64,000 bases of DNA from Alphaproteobacteria bacterium (GCA_021774615.1 JAJFIW010000025.1:1-64000); one strand, 5' to 3'; positions 52,685 to 62,880 are shown, numbered from the stretch's first letter. Notes: a model not told the origin generated them from the letters alone. Program-made: numbers and translations.

Positions 52685-53473
52685 CTAGGACGGTATAATG
52701 TAGACAAATAGGAATAGACCAACCCATACCACATCAACAAAGTGCCAGTACCAAGCGGCGGCTTCAAAGTAGAAGTGGTTTTCCTTGGTAAAGTCACCAC
52801 GGTTTAAACGAGCGTGGGCAACCATCAGCATTACCGTACCCACAAAAACATGGAACCCGTGGAAACCAGTAAGCATATAGAATGTAGAGCCATAAGCACC
52901 ACTATCTATCGAGAATGCCGCGTGGGCATATTCGTATGCTTGGAATAATAGGAACACTACACCAAGTAACCACGTAGCAAACATAAACTTGCGTGCTTCC
53001 GCACGGTTGCCTTTAATAAGGGCATGGTGCGACCATGTGATAGTAACCCCAGATGTAAGCAAAATTAGGGTATTAATAGCAGGTAGGTGAGCTGCTAATG
53101 TTTCGATATTGCTTGGTGGCCACTCTAGATTAAAACCATAAATATAGAAGTAAGCCGCAAAGAACCCAGCAAAAAACATTAGCTCTGAAACAATGAAAAA
53201 CACCATACCATAGCGATTAGCAAGGTCTAGTACCCGTGGTGGGTTAACAAACCCACGTGCCCGAGACTCGGCAATTAGAACCCTAAACCATTGTACCATA
53301 CCAAAAACAAGCACTAGTAAGCCTAGAACTATTAGTGATTTACCAGCAAAAGATGAAAATTTTAGAAGGCTAACCATGCCAAACATAAAAAGACCAGCCC
53401 CAAGGCATGTCACTGGTGGCCAAATAGAGCTATTAGGAATGTAAAAATCGTGGTCTTGTTTATGGCCAGCCAT
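52685..53473 (-). CDS. coxC: Cytochrome c oxidase subunit III
   Basis: 262 residues, seven membrane helices. Seen: WPPVTCLGAGLFMFG, SELMFFAGFFAAYFY, TGFHGFHVFVGTVML and WYWHFVDVVWVGLF. Membrane subunit of the aa3-type oxidase. Last gene of the operon. Confidence 0.97.
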   Translation of the reverse strand: MAGHKQDHDFYIPNSSIWPPVTCLGAGLFMFGMVSLLKFSSFAGKSLIVLGLLVLVFGMVQWFRVLIAESRARGFVNPPRVLDLANRYGMVFFIVSELMFFAGFFAAYFYIYGFNLEWPPSNIETLAAHLPAINTLILLTSGVTITWSHHALIKGNRAEARKFMFATWLLGVVFLLFQAYEYAHAAFSIDSGAYGSTFYMLTGFHGFHVFVGTVMLMVAHARLNRGDFTKENHFYFEAAAWYWHFVDVVWVGLFLFVYIIPS

Positions 53474-53502
53474 TAGAGTTACCCCTTTATTTATTACTAT
53501 TT

Positions 53503-53865
53503 TTATTCTTCTTCTTTGTAAGCAGGTAGTTTTAAGCCATCATAGCTTGTGCTTAAATCAATCCTATCACCAAATTTATCAAGAAATGGATTATGCTTCT
53601 CGTGCGATGTACCACCTAAGTAGGTTGCAAACACAAAGAAATAAAGCACAATACCAGCAAGACATACCGCAGCTATTTTCATAGAGAGAGTAAAGGTAGC
53701 GTTATAATCGGCGATAACCTTCTCTTTATTGTAGTGCAAAGTATTTGCCTTTTTCGCACTAGTTTTCCCTGTGACTACTGCTTTTTTAACAGTTTTCGCA
53801 GCAGTTTTCTTTGTAGTTGTTTTTTTCTTCACGGTTTTGGCCGTTGTTTTTTTTGTGGCATTCAT
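53503..53865 (-). CDS. Oxidase-operon membrane protein with lysine-rich tail
   Basis: 120 residues. The first 45 are Lys/Thr/Ala-rich (KTTAKTVKKKTTTKKTAAK), like a histone-H1-type tail; then a hydrophilic segment, one membrane helix (about 62-82, AAVCLAGIVLYFFVFATYL) and a short periplasmic tail. It sits between the small CoxF-like gene and coxC. The ATG overlaps the CoxF-like stop. No family recognised. Confidence 0.75.
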   Translation of the reverse strand: MNATKKTTAKTVKKKTTTKKTAAKTVKKAVVTGKTSAKKANTLHYNKEKVIADYNATFTLSMKIAAVCLAGIVLYFFVFATYLGGTSHEKHNPFLDKFGDRIDLSTSYDGLKLPAYKEEE

Positions 53866-54011
53866 CAGTCTGCTAGCCCTTTAATATAGTTAAGTCTAAA
53901 GAAAAATGTCATCGCCCAAAGCCCTATAGCAAATAATAAAAGTACAATTAATAACTTAATATTATTCTTACGGCGTTTAGCAAAAGTTTCTTCTACTGTT
54001 GTTTTTGGCAT
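53865..54011 (-). CDS. Tiny membrane protein, CoxF-like (48 residues)
   Basis: ATG at 54011, one nt after the coxA stop; TGA overlaps the ATG of the next gene (TGATG). Translation reads MPKTTVEETFAKRRKNN, then a hydrophobic helix (IKLLIVLLLFAIGLWAM) and TFFFRLNYIKGLAD. An RRKNN-plus-one-helix layout recalls the CoxF/CcoS-like small proteins of oxidase operons. Perfect coupling on both sides makes it very likely real. Confidence 0.8.
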   Translation of the reverse strand: MPKTTVEETFAKRRKNNIKLLIVLLLFAIGLWAMTFFFRLNYIKGLAD

Positions 54012-54012
54012 A

Positions 54013-55650
54013 CTATTTTACCACTGGCATTTTTTCGAAGTTATGCTCTGGTGGTGGGCTTGAAACGCTCCACTCAAGTGTTTTTGCACCCCATGGGTTG
54101 TCGCCTGCAGGCTTGCCATGTTTCTTCGAGTAGAAGAAGTTTATCACTAGGATAATCTGTACAGCACCTAAAGCAAACGAGCCAATCGAAGCTATAAGGT
54201 TTAGGTCAGTATACATTGGGTGGTAGTTAGGAATACGCCGTGGCATGCCCATTAACCCCAAGAAATGCATTGGGAAAAATGTTAGGTTTGAGAATATAAA
54301 TGTTAACCAAAAGTGGATATTACCCCATTTTTCGTTGTACATCCGCCCTGTAATTTTAGGGAACCAATAGTAAATACCTGCCATAATCCCTAAAAATGAA
54401 CCCGCAAACAAAACATAGTGAATGTGTGCTACCACAAAGTAGGTGTCGTGCATGGCGTAATCAATTGGGGGGATAGCCAACATAACACCCGACAACCCAC
54501 CAATAGTGAACATACCCACAAATGCGATGGCATATTTCATCGGGACGGTGAAGTCCAGCGTACCTTGCCACATTGTAGCTAGCCAGTTGAAGATTTTAAT
54601 CCCAGTAGGAACGGCGATAAACATAGTCATAAACATAAATACAATTTGTGCACGTGGATCCATACCAACGGTAAACATATGGTGCGCCCAAACTAGGCAA
54701 CCAAGTATTGCAATACCAGCCATTGCCCAAACCATAGTGGCATAACCAAATAGTGGTTTTCTAGAGAATGTCTCGATAACTTGCGAAATAATCCCAAATG
54801 CAGGCAAAATCATGATGTATACCGCAGGGTGCGAGTAGAACCAGAATATATGCTGGAACAACACAGGGTCACCCCCACCTGCCATATTAAAGAAGCTTGT
54901 GCCAAAGTTACGGTCGGTAAGTAGCATTGTAACCGCACCTGCTAAAACAGGGGTTGCAACAAGCTGTAGCCATGCAGTAATAAGCATCGACCACGAGAAC
55001 ATTGGCATTTTGAATAATGTCATACCAGGGGCACGCATATTAAGGATAGTAACAATAAAGTTAATCGCACCAAGAATAGAACTAGCACCAGCTAAGTGTA
55101 CGGCCAAAATCCACATGTCAATCCCAGCACCAGGCGAGTATTGGGCATTTGTAAGTGGTGGGTAAACAGTCCACCCAGCGGCATTTGCGCCACCTGGAAC
55201 AAGGAAAGAACCAAGCATTAACATGCCGGCGAAAGGCAAAATCCAGAAAGACCAGTTATTAAGACGTGGGAATGCCATATCTGGTGAGCCAATCATAATT
55301 GGCACAACATAGTTACCTAGCCCAAGTAGAGCAGGGATGATAGCAAAGAAAATCATAAAAGTGGCGTGCATGGCTGTCATCTGGTTGAAGAAATCAGGGC
55401 CAAAAGACACTTTCCACTGCCAAAAGCCTAGGTCCATCAGGGTAATAGTTTGCCCAACCAATTGGTAGCCTTCTGCCATTAACTCGGCACGAATAAACAT
55501 TGCCATAAGCCCACCAATAAAGAAGAAGGCCAAAGCCGTCACAAGGTACATAGCACCAATATCTTTATGGTTAACGGTAGTTAGGTAATACAAAAAACCT
55601 TTTTTCTTAGGAGATGTATGCGCATTATTAGCAACTGCAGTATGACTCAT
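54013..55650 (-). CDS. coxA: Cytochrome c oxidase subunit I
   Basis: 545 residues, twelve helices. Heme-copper ligands: MHATFMIFFA (heme a His), WFYSHPAVYIMILP with the His-Tyr pair, AHHMFTVG and HDTYFVVAHIHYVLF (CuB and heme ligands). Proton-pumping oxidase core. AAGGTACC precedes the ATG region. Confidence 0.98.
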   Translation of the reverse strand: MSHTAVANNAHTSPKKKGFLYYLTTVNHKDIGAMYLVTALAFFFIGGLMAMFIRAELMAEGYQLVGQTITLMDLGFWQWKVSFGPDFFNQMTAMHATFMIFFAIIPALLGLGNYVVPIMIGSPDMAFPRLNNWSFWILPFAGMLMLGSFLVPGGANAAGWTVYPPLTNAQYSPGAGIDMWILAVHLAGASSILGAINFIVTILNMRAPGMTLFKMPMFSWSMLITAWLQLVATPVLAGAVTMLLTDRNFGTSFFNMAGGGDPVLFQHIFWFYSHPAVYIMILPAFGIISQVIETFSRKPLFGYATMVWAMAGIAILGCLVWAHHMFTVGMDPRAQIVFMFMTMFIAVPTGIKIFNWLATMWQGTLDFTVPMKYAIAFVGMFTIGGLSGVMLAIPPIDYAMHDTYFVVAHIHYVLFAGSFLGIMAGIYYWFPKITGRMYNEKWGNIHFWLTFIFSNLTFFPMHFLGLMGMPRRIPNYHPMYTDLNLIASIGSFALGAVQIILVINFFYSKKHGKPAGDNPWGAKTLEWSVSSPPPEHNFEKMPVVK

Positions 55651-55709
55651 GTTCTTAAGGTACCTTTGTTTTTCTTCTATGGTAGAGTTAATCCACTATA
55701 TTTATAGCA

Positions 55710-55728
55710 TTATTCGTTTTACGAATAA
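55710..55728 (-). other. Small hairpin between ctaG and coxA
   Basis: TTATTCGT-AAA-ACGAATAA in an 86-nt gap, without U-tract. May be a processing or stability site. Confidence 0.45.
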
Positions 55729-55736
55729 AGTATAGA

Positions 55737-56297
55737 TTATTCCATTTCAAAAAGTGTATATGCAAAAGTTATAGTGTGCACGCCTTTTGGTAAATCATTA
55801 CGTACTGTAAATGACAGTGGTAGTGTTACTTCTTCTTTTGCAGGGTAAGTTTGCTCTTCAAAACAAAAACACTGGATAAGATCCACATTACCTGCAACAT
55901 CGCGGCTTACAGCTTTACCCATAGCAACAATAGTGTGCACAGCTTGCCCTTTAAGTGGTTTGTCTGATAAATTCTGTGCGTGATAAGCAGTCAGAACAGA
56001 CTCGCCAAGGCGTGCTGTAACAACTTTTACATGAGGTTCAAGAGTAATAGGCACCCCAGCTGCTACATTACCAATAAAACGTACTTTAACAAAACGGTCG
56101 CTAATAGTGGCTGTTGTAGTTGGTGTGGCAGCCTCCATGTTTGTACCTAAAGTTGGTAGAGGAATGCCAACTAACTTACAAAAACTCTCGTAAAGGGGGA
56201 CAAAAGCAAAAGCTAACGCCAACATAAGCACGCCTAGTCCAGCCAAAGTAATACCGTGGCGGTTAATGCGTTTGCGGTGGGAGTGTTTTTTGCTCAT
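55737..56297 (-). CDS. ctaG: Cytochrome c oxidase assembly protein CtaG (Cox11)
   Basis: 186 residues. One membrane helix, then a periplasmic copper domain with LIQCFCFEEQTY (copper CxC) and FVPLYESFCKLVG near the membrane. Delivers copper to CuB of subunit I. Confidence 0.95.
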   Translation of the reverse strand: MSKKHSHRKRINRHGITLAGLGVLMLALAFAFVPLYESFCKLVGIPLPTLGTNMEAATPTTTATISDRFVKVRFIGNVAAGVPITLEPHVKVVTARLGESVLTAYHAQNLSDKPLKGQAVHTIVAMGKAVSRDVAGNVDLIQCFCFEEQTYPAKEEVTLPLSFTVRNDLPKGVHTITFAYTLFEME

Positions 56298-56306
56298 GGC
56301 TATTTC

Positions 56307-57185
56307 TTACATAACAACAAATGTGTCAACTACCATTGCAGTAAATAGGATTGCTAGGTAATAAAGTGAGTATTTAAATACATCAGGTGCACGTTTAATA
56401 TTGTTGGCAAATAATAGTCGCACAGCTTTGTATAGCCAAACGATTGCAAGTATACTTGCCGTTGTTAGGTAAATAACCCCAAAACTTGGCTCGAACATAA
56501 ATGCGCTTAGAGTTATTGGGATAAGTACAAGCAGATAGTAAACAATCTGGAGTTTAGTTTCCCGCTCGCCATGAACAACTGGCAACATCGGGATACCTGC
56601 TTTGGTGTAATCGATACATTTATAAAGTGCTAGTGCCCAAAAATGGGGTGGAGTCCAAAAGAAAATAATTGCAAATAGTAGCCATGCTGTAGGGTCTAGC
56701 GTACCTTGGATCGCAGCCCAACCCACTAGTGGCGGGAACGCACCCGCAGCACCACCAATAACAATATTATGTACCGTGCGGCGTTTTAAATACATGGTAT
56801 AAATAAATACATAAAACAAATAACCAGCCGCAGCCATTGCAGCAGTAAGTAAATTAACAGTTGCCCATAGTAACAAAAAAGCACTTATCCCAAAAATAAT
56901 GCCTAAAGCAAGAACGGTTCTTGGCTGCATTCTACCTTGGGGGATTGGTCGTTTTTTAGTGCGTTCCATGATGGCATCAATGTCGCGGTCATACCACATG
57001 TTAACCATATTTGCGCCAGCTGCTGATATTGCCAACCCTGAACATGTCCAGAATACTACTGCTACTGAAATTAAATCTGTATTGCCATGGGTTGCAACAA
57101 ACATTGCGCCCAAACATGTTATTACCAATAAAAGAACAATCCGAGGTTTAGATAGGGCGATAACATCACTAAACAAAGTTGCCAT
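56307..57185 (-). CDS. ctaB: Protoheme IX farnesyltransferase (heme O synthase)
   Basis: 292 residues, UbiA family. Motifs NMWYDRDIDAIMERTKKRP (first Asp-rich, in part) and the second DYTKAGIPMLPV. Converts heme b to heme o. Follows the deaminase gene by 3 nt. Confidence 0.97.
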   Translation of the reverse strand: MATLFSDVIALSKPRIVLLLVITCLGAMFVATHGNTDLISVAVVFWTCSGLAISAAGANMVNMWYDRDIDAIMERTKKRPIPQGRMQPRTVLALGIIFGISAFLLLWATVNLLTAAMAAAGYLFYVFIYTMYLKRRTVHNIVIGGAAGAFPPLVGWAAIQGTLDPTAWLLFAIIFFWTPPHFWALALYKCIDYTKAGIPMLPVVHGERETKLQIVYYLLVLIPITLSAFMFEPSFGVIYLTTASILAIVWLYKAVRLLFANNIKRAPDVFKYSLYYLAILFTAMVVDTFVVM

Positions 57186-57188
57186 TAC

Positions 57189-57635
57189 TTAATTCCCCTT
57201 TGAAATACCAGGAAGGTAGTATTTCTCTGGCAACATTTCTGACGCTTTAATTTTTACCATTTCACCTTCGTGGCATACGATTACCCATGCATCTTTACCA
57301 TAATCACAAATAAGCTCGCGGCAGCGTCCACAAGGGGTGACGGGGTTTATCTCTTGGTCGGGGTTGGCTGGTTTAGGGTGGCGAACAGCTACAATGGTAT
57401 CAATCTGCATTTCTTTTTCGCTTAGAGCTGTACCAATAGTTACTTGCTCGGCACAAACTGCTAAAGCTGACACATAGGCGTCAATATGGATACCTGTATA
57501 TATTTCACCGTCTGTAGTGCGTAAAGCTGCTGCTAGCTGGTGCCAGCGTTTGCGGTAGCGGTTACGGATTTTGTCTTTAGCAAGTTCAACTAGCTCAAGG
57601 TCTTGTTTGGTTAAAGGGTGGAGTAAATGTTGCAT
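57189..57635 (-). CDS. Cytidine/blasticidin-S deaminase-like protein
   Basis: 148 residues. Zinc motifs VCAEQVTIGTAL (CAE) and TPCGRCRELICDYG (PCxxC). The C-terminus MLPEKYYLPG fits blasticidin-S-deaminase-like members. ATG overlaps the ctaA stop (TAATG). A salvage enzyme in a heme/oxidase operon is unexpected. Confidence 0.85.
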   Translation of the reverse strand: MQHLLHPLTKQDLELVELAKDKIRNRYRKRWHQLAAALRTTDGEIYTGIHIDAYVSALAVCAEQVTIGTALSEKEMQIDTIVAVRHPKPANPDQEINPVTPCGRCRELICDYGKDAWVIVCHEGEMVKIKASEMLPEKYYLPGISKGN

Positions 57636-58621
57636 TAATTATGCCCTGGCAATATTTTAATATTAGGGTCTTTGGCGCCCCAATATAGTTTAACAACCCC
57701 TGTAAGTGCTACTGTAAAAACAACGGTCCCCCAACCTAAGTGGGTAACGCTCAGTATTTTATATACCGAGGCATAGCCAGAAAAACTATAAAGTACAAAA
57801 GTGCCAATTGCAGCCTGTAGAACGATAAAAATCATTAAAATTCTACCAGTTTTGGCAAGCTCTTTGTGTTGGTTGCGAGTATTTAAGAAAATAGCCATAG
57901 AAGTTAAAAATGTTAAAAGTGCAGCAATCCGGTGCAGCATATGTAATTGTTGGGAGGTGTCATTTTGCGGCCACCACTCGCCAGCGCAAGAGAACAAACC
58001 ACCACAAACACCACCAGCATAAGAAGTAGACACCATTGCCCCTAAAAGCATAGTAGTTGTTACCATAATAAGTGCTAGCCAAAACAGAATACGTATTGCA
58101 AGTGGCGCATCTATACCTTTACTGCAAGCTGGGCGGCTTGCGGCCATTAGTAACATAATAAGTAAACCATAAAAGACCAAAGCATTGCCAAGGTGTAGTG
58201 TTACAGACCAATTGACGTTATCAAGCCAAACAGTTACCCCACCTAACCTAATTTGTGAAATAAGCGCTAATATAGCCAGACTAGCTAGAACAGGTAAACG
58301 ATAGTTAATACTACTAGCTTTATAAGCGTAGAACGTAGCAGCTAGAAATATAAACCCTACTAATGATGCCAACAAACGATGGCTCCATTCGAGCAAAACT
58401 TGGGTAGTAGTAAAAGCAACCCCTGCCTCGTCTATAAAACCACCATCAGGAGCGGGGAATGGCAACCATTGGCCATAACAAGTTGGCCAGTCGGGGCAAG
58501 ATACCCCAGCTTCAGCAACTCGAACCGCTGCACCTAAAATAATTAGAATAAATGTGGCAATTGTTGTCCAAACTAGGAACCTGCGTAGGTTTAAAAGAGT
58601 GCTGTCAGCAGTGCTGCCCAT
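57635..58621 (-). CDS. ctaA: Heme A synthase (CtaA/Cox15)
   Basis: 328 residues, eight helices. GAAVRVAEAGVSCPDWPTCYGQ (in part), heme-ligand His in EWSHRLLA, LHRIAAL and THLGWG. Oxidises heme o to heme a. Type 2 (alphaproteobacterial/mitochondrial), with the CxxxC-lacking first loop. Confidence 0.95.
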   Translation of the reverse strand: MGSTADSTLLNLRRFLVWTTIATFILIILGAAVRVAEAGVSCPDWPTCYGQWLPFPAPDGGFIDEAGVAFTTTQVLLEWSHRLLASLVGFIFLAATFYAYKASSINYRLPVLASLAILALISQIRLGGVTVWLDNVNWSVTLHLGNALVFYGLLIMLLMAASRPACSKGIDAPLAIRILFWLALIMVTTTMLLGAMVSTSYAGGVCGGLFSCAGEWWPQNDTSQQLHMLHRIAALLTFLTSMAIFLNTRNQHKELAKTGRILMIFIVLQAAIGTFVLYSFSGYASVYKILSVTHLGWGTVVFTVALTGVVKLYWGAKDPNIKILPGHN

Positions 58622-58627
58622 AGAGAA

Positions 58628-59494
58628 CTATTCCTTTACATCTGAAATATGTAAAGTTTTCTCGTGGACTGCTACCTCAATAGGTTCTGGTGCTTTTGCA
58701 AATATGGTTTTTAGGCCATTTTCAGTACGTTGAGTATCCACCCATTCTTCCCACTCGGCCTGAGGGAGAACCCTAAGGTTAAAATACATCTCTCCGTGGC
58801 TAGAGCCACATAATTCGGCACACTGACCTAGATAATCGCCCACATTGTCAGCACGGAACCACAGGTAAGTAATCCGACCAGGGATAGCATCAATCTTAAT
58901 CCCTAAAGAAGGGATATAAACCGCATGCAATACATCTTTTGCAGTGATATTTAGAACAATATTTTGCCCTTGAGGAACAACCAAGTTTTTAACAGGATTG
59001 TTAATCCCAGCTTTTACTAGCTCTGCGTGGGGTTTTGTTGTCATCGGAGAGCTAATGTCATGGTCTGGGTAGTCGAAATCCCAGTTAAATTGGTAGGCAA
59101 TAACATCAATTGGCATAACATCTTCAGGGACGGTGCGCATAAACATAATCCCTTGGTAGGATTTTACAACCAAGTATAAGCAAATAATTATAGGAATAAC
59201 CGTCCACACCACTTCTAGGTATGTATTATGAGAAAACTGCTTTGCGTCTTTGTTGGTGCGTTTTTTGGATTTTCTGAATGCAAAAATAGCATAAATAATA
59301 ATACCTTGAACCAGCACATAAATTGCTAAACAAATCCAGAAGATTATATTATAGGTGCCTACCACCATCTCAGCCACAGGGCCATTGGCTGTGGGGAAAC
59401 CGCCCCAATGCGCTGTTTCTATTGCTGAAGCAGCCCATGCAGATTCAATTGCAAGTTGACTGGTTGCGATTATGCTTAAAATCCAACGCCACAT
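58628..59494 (-). CDS. coxB: Cytochrome c oxidase subunit II
   Basis: 288 residues. Signal peptide, two helices, CuA domain with DVLHAVYIPSLG and CAELCGSSHGEM (CuA ligands). First gene of the oxidase operon; the upstream region carries four hairpins. Confidence 0.97.
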   Translation of the reverse strand: MWRWILSIIATSQLAIESAWAASAIETAHWGGFPTANGPVAEMVVGTYNIIFWICLAIYVLVQGIIIYAIFAFRKSKKRTNKDAKQFSHNTYLEVVWTVIPIIICLYLVVKSYQGIMFMRTVPEDVMPIDVIAYQFNWDFDYPDHDISSPMTTKPHAELVKAGINNPVKNLVVPQGQNIVLNITAKDVLHAVYIPSLGIKIDAIPGRITYLWFRADNVGDYLGQCAELCGSSHGEMYFNLRVLPQAEWEEWVDTQRTENGLKTIFAKAPEPIEVAVHEKTLHISDVKE

Positions 59495-59603
59495 GAGTTT
59501 ATATATCTCCGAAGAACTAATTATTATTGTATAGCCACATTATCGTAACATAGCCTTAAAATCTAGGCGTTTTTTATAAAAAACTTGTATTTTAGTAACC
59601 TAA

Positions 59604-59738
59604 ATTTCAAATACTACACATTTGAAATTACACTACTCTCGCTTAAAATGCAGCAAAGCTACATTTAGACTCGCGAGTGGGCTGCAAGACATCTTGTAGC
59701 CATAGTCATTTCAAGTTCAATTTGAACCTGAAATGACT
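59604..59738. repeat. Four tandem hairpins upstream of coxB
   Basis: ATTTCAAAT/ATTTGAAAT (59604-59628); CTCGC...GCGAG with an inner AAATGCAG/CTACATTT (59638-59677); GGCTGCAAGA/TCTTGTAGCC (59680-59701); AGTCATTTCA...TGAAATGACT with inner GTTCAA/TTTGAAC (59704-59738). They occupy the coxB-59939 intergenic gap. The rest of the gap (59495-59603 and 59739-59938) shows only a weak promoter (TTGTAA-17-AATAAT, 59805-59833). Confidence 0.65.
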
Positions 59739-59938
59739 ACATTATAGTTTTAAGTAATCAAAAAATCTAGAAATTACTGCATAAACTGCTTTATTATTAA
59801 CGTGTTGTAAAAAAGCCATTGTATAGAAATAATTCGTACTATGATTGGATATTCGTAGGGATAAGAGCAAAAACTCGTAAGTAAGAAATGCTATGTATGT
59901 TATATTGTCGGCTCTAAAAAGGGTAATAGTAGGTAAAT

Positions 59939-61084
59939 ATGAAGCAACAAGACATTATTAAACAAGCCAGAGGTGGTAATTTAGAAGAAAGCTGCCTAAT
60001 TAAGCTAACAGATAAAATTGCACAACAACATATTACCACACCATTAGCTGCCGATATAGTTAGCTCTAAGTATATTGCTGATAGCGTGCACGAATCGCTT
60101 AGTAAGCTAGAAAATTTATCTAATATATTTGATGAAAACCTTTTATCTGCTTTGCAGCATGCCTTTAGCCAAGAGCTTGTTAAGAATGACAGTTTATTTA
60201 CAATTCGTTGCCAAGGGTACGTTAAGGAATCTCCTGATGACAATTCTCTTGATACAATCGCAGACTTAGCAACCCTACTAGTAGAGCTTAAGTTATGTAA
60301 CCGTAAAGACTTAGCAATTTTGGCTCTTAACCGTTATTTAAAACGTACCGACGACTTCCAAGGGTTATTACTTATTAATTTTTATGAAGCACTACAAGCA
60401 ATTAATTGTAGTTATGATTATTATACCCAGTCCAAAACAGCCAAGAACGAAAAACAGCAAGAGTCTTACCTACAATATGCACGTCAATGCGCTGAGATGG
60501 CTCTTTATGCAATGCAGCAACAAACAGGTAAACGGATTGTTGTAATTGGTGGTTTATCGGGTTCTGGTAAAACAACTTTGGGGCGTTCTCTATCATCTAA
60601 AACTAATGCTATTCATATTCGGTCTGACGCTGTACGTAAACATCTTATGGGGGTCAATGTTTCAGAAAAAGCACCTTTAAGTGCTTATGATAGCGAGCAT
60701 AGCAAAAAAACCTATACAGGGCTCGAGGATAGAGCAAGTATGGCACTATCAGCAGGGTTTGACGTTATTGTTGACGCTATTTTCGCCAATGAAGATGACC
60801 GTGACAACATAGAGTCCTTTGGCCACCTTGAGAAACTATCTTTTACTGGGGTGTGGTGTAGTGTGCCGGCTGATGTCGCCCGCAAAAGAATTGTAGAACG
60901 CCACAGCGCACAAGGGCTAGATGCATTGAATAAAAAACTTTCTGCTTTAGGTCTAGATGGCTACGAAAAACAACTTCTGCTAGATCCTGGCCGCATCACC
61001 TGGCATAGGTTAGATGCTTTGTATGGGGTAGAGCAATTAGTAGCACGAGTACTTAGTTTTATGGAGTTAAGCGAAGAGGATTAA
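59939..61084 (+). CDS. AAA_33-type kinase with a degenerate aminoglycoside-phosphotransferase-like N-terminus
   Basis: 381 residues. C-terminal P-loop kinase [19 protein letters not shown] (Walker A at about 204-211) then [14 protein letters not shown] and [10 protein letters not shown]. The N-terminal about 190 residues resemble only the second half of the COG2187 phosphotransferase domain: [27 protein letters not shown] and FYEALQ match, but the catalytic HGDxxxxN loop is absent. Small-molecule or nucleotide kinase, substrate unknown. Its stop overlaps lepA. Confidence 0.8.
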   Translation: MKQQDIIKQARGGNLEESCLIKLTDKIAQQHITTPLAADIVSSKYIADSVHESLSKLENLSNIFDENLLSALQHAFSQELVKNDSLFTIRCQGYVKESPDDNSLDTIADLATLLVELKLCNRKDLAILALNRYLKRTDDFQGLLLINFYEALQAINCSYDYYTQSKTAKNEKQQESYLQYARQCAEMALYAMQQQTGKRIVVIGGLSGSGKTTLGRSLSSKTNAIHIRSDAVRKHLMGVNVSEKAPLSAYDSEHSKKTYTGLEDRASMALSAGFDVIVDAIFANEDDRDNIESFGHLEKLSFTGVWCSVPADVARKRIVERHSAQGLDALNKKLSALGLDGYEKQLLLDPGRITWHRLDALYGVEQLVARVLSFMELSEED

Positions 61085-62880
61085 TCGTCATTAAGTTTAA
61101 GGGCTGCCAAGAATGCTTCCTGCGGGATGTTCACTTTACCGACTGATTTCATCCGCTTTTTACCCTTTTTCTGTTTTTCTAGCAGTTTGCGTTTACGGCT
61201 AATATCACCGCCGTAACATTTGGCAGTTACGTCTTTACGCATCGCACGTACGGTTTCACGAGCAATAATTTTGCCGCCAATCGCAGCTTGCAGTGCCACT
61301 TCAAACATTTGGCTAGGGATAAGCCCTTTCATGCTTTTAAGGAGTGCGCGACCTCGTGTTTCGGCAGAATCACGGTGGATAATAAGCGATAACGCATCGA
61401 CCGTTTCGCCGTTAACCATAATGTCTACCCGTACTAGGCTGCCCATTTGGTAGCTGTCTTGCTCGTAGTCGAACGATGCATAACCGCTGGTAACGCTTTT
61501 AAGGCGGTCGTAAAAGTCGAGTACAACTTCGTTCAACGGGAGTTTATAAACCATCATTACACGGCTGCCGTGGTAGCTCATGCTTACTTGAGCGCCCCTG
61601 CGTTCGGTACAAAGTTTTAGTACCGCGCCTACGTGGTCCTCAGGGGTCATGATGGTGGCTTTAATGATTGGCTCTTGAATTTCTTTAATCTGCTGCGGGT
61701 CGGGTAGGTCAGCAGGGTTTTGTACGTCTATTTCTTTGCCTAGGTTTGTAATAACTTTATATACCACGCCAGGGGCTGTAGTAATAAGGTCTAGGTCAAA
61801 CTCGCGCTCGAGCCGCTCTTGGATAATTTCCATATGGAGTAGCCCCAAAAACCCACAACGGAAACCATAGCCAAGTGCGGCCGATGTTTCGGTAATATAG
61901 GTAAACGAGGTATCGTTGAGGCGCAGTTTTGCTAGTGCTTCACGGAGTTTCTCGTATTCGTCGCCTTCGGTAGGGTATAGGCCACAAAATACCATAGGGT
62001 TTACTTCTTTGAAGCCTGCTAAAGGCTCGGCGCATGGGCTTGCAACATCGGTAATGGTGTCGCCAACATTGGTGTCGGCTACTTCTTTAATGGCAGCGGT
62101 AATAAAGCCAACCTCTCCAGCACTCAAACTGTCGCAAATAACTCGTTTACCTGCGCCCATAACCCCGACACGCTCTACAATGTGCTGGGTGCCGTTTGCC
62201 ATAAACTTAATTTTTTGCCCTTTGCGGATAGTACCATTTTTTACTCGGACTAAAATCATCACCCCTAGGTAGTTATCGTACCAAGCGTCAACCAATAATG
62301 CTTGTAGTGGTTCGTCTGATGAGCCAACAGGCGCTGGTACTTTCTTAACTAGTGCCTCAAGAATTTCTTTAACCCCAACCCCAGTTTTTGCCGAAACTGG
62401 TAAGGCATCAGCAGCATCAAGGCCGATAATCTCTTCGATTTGCATGGCAATCCGCTCGGGCTCGGCCGATGGTAGGTCTACTTTGTTTAAAACGGGGATA
62501 ATTTCTAGGTTATTGTCTAGTGCTAAATAAACATTAGCAAGGGTTTGTGCCTCAACCCCTTGGGAGGCGTCTACCACTAGTAAAGCGCCCTCGCAAGCTG
62601 CCAATGAGCGAGATACCTCGTAAGAAAAGTCCACATGACCGGGGGTGTCGATAAGGTTTAGCTGGTATATTTCGCCGTCATCAGCCTGGTATGACAAGCG
62701 CACTGCATTGGCTTTAATGGTAATGCCCCGCTCGCGCTCGATGTCCATGCTGTCGAGGAGCTGCGCCTTCATGTCTCGCTGTTCGATACCGTCACATTTT
62801 TCAATAATTCTATCCGCCAAGGTAGATTTACCATGGTCGATATGGGCGATAATAGAGAAATTACGAATATTCTTTGTCAT
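61081..62880 (-). CDS. lepA: Elongation factor 4 (LepA)
   Basis: 599 residues from ATG 62880, equal to E. coli LepA; the open frame extends 12 codons upstream without support. GTPase motifs [22 protein letters not shown] and NKVDLP; C-terminal [11 protein letters not shown] and [13 protein letters not shown]. It back-translocates or remodels stalled ribosomes under stress. Confidence 0.98.
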   Translation of the reverse strand: MTKNIRNFSIIAHIDHGKSTLADRIIEKCDGIEQRDMKAQLLDSMDIERERGITIKANAVRLSYQADDGEIYQLNLIDTPGHVDFSYEVSRSLAACEGALLVVDASQGVEAQTLANVYLALDNNLEIIPVLNKVDLPSAEPERIAMQIEEIIGLDAADALPVSAKTGVGVKEILEALVKKVPAPVGSSDEPLQALLVDAWYDNYLGVMILVRVKNGTIRKGQKIKFMANGTQHIVERVGVMGAGKRVICDSLSAGEVGFITAAIKEVADTNVGDTITDVASPCAEPLAGFKEVNPMVFCGLYPTEGDEYEKLREALAKLRLNDTSFTYITETSAALGYGFRCGFLGLLHMEIIQERLEREFDLDLITTAPGVVYKVITNLGKEIDVQNPADLPDPQQIKEIQEPIIKATIMTPEDHVGAVLKLCTERRGAQVSMSYHGSRVMMVYKLPLNEVVLDFYDRLKSVTSGYASFDYEQDSYQMGSLVRVDIMVNGETVDALSLIIHRDSAETRGRALLKSMKGLIPSQMFEVALQAAIGGKIIARETVRAMRKDVTAKCYGGDISRKRKLLEKQKKGKKRMKSVGKVNIPQEAFLAALKLNDD

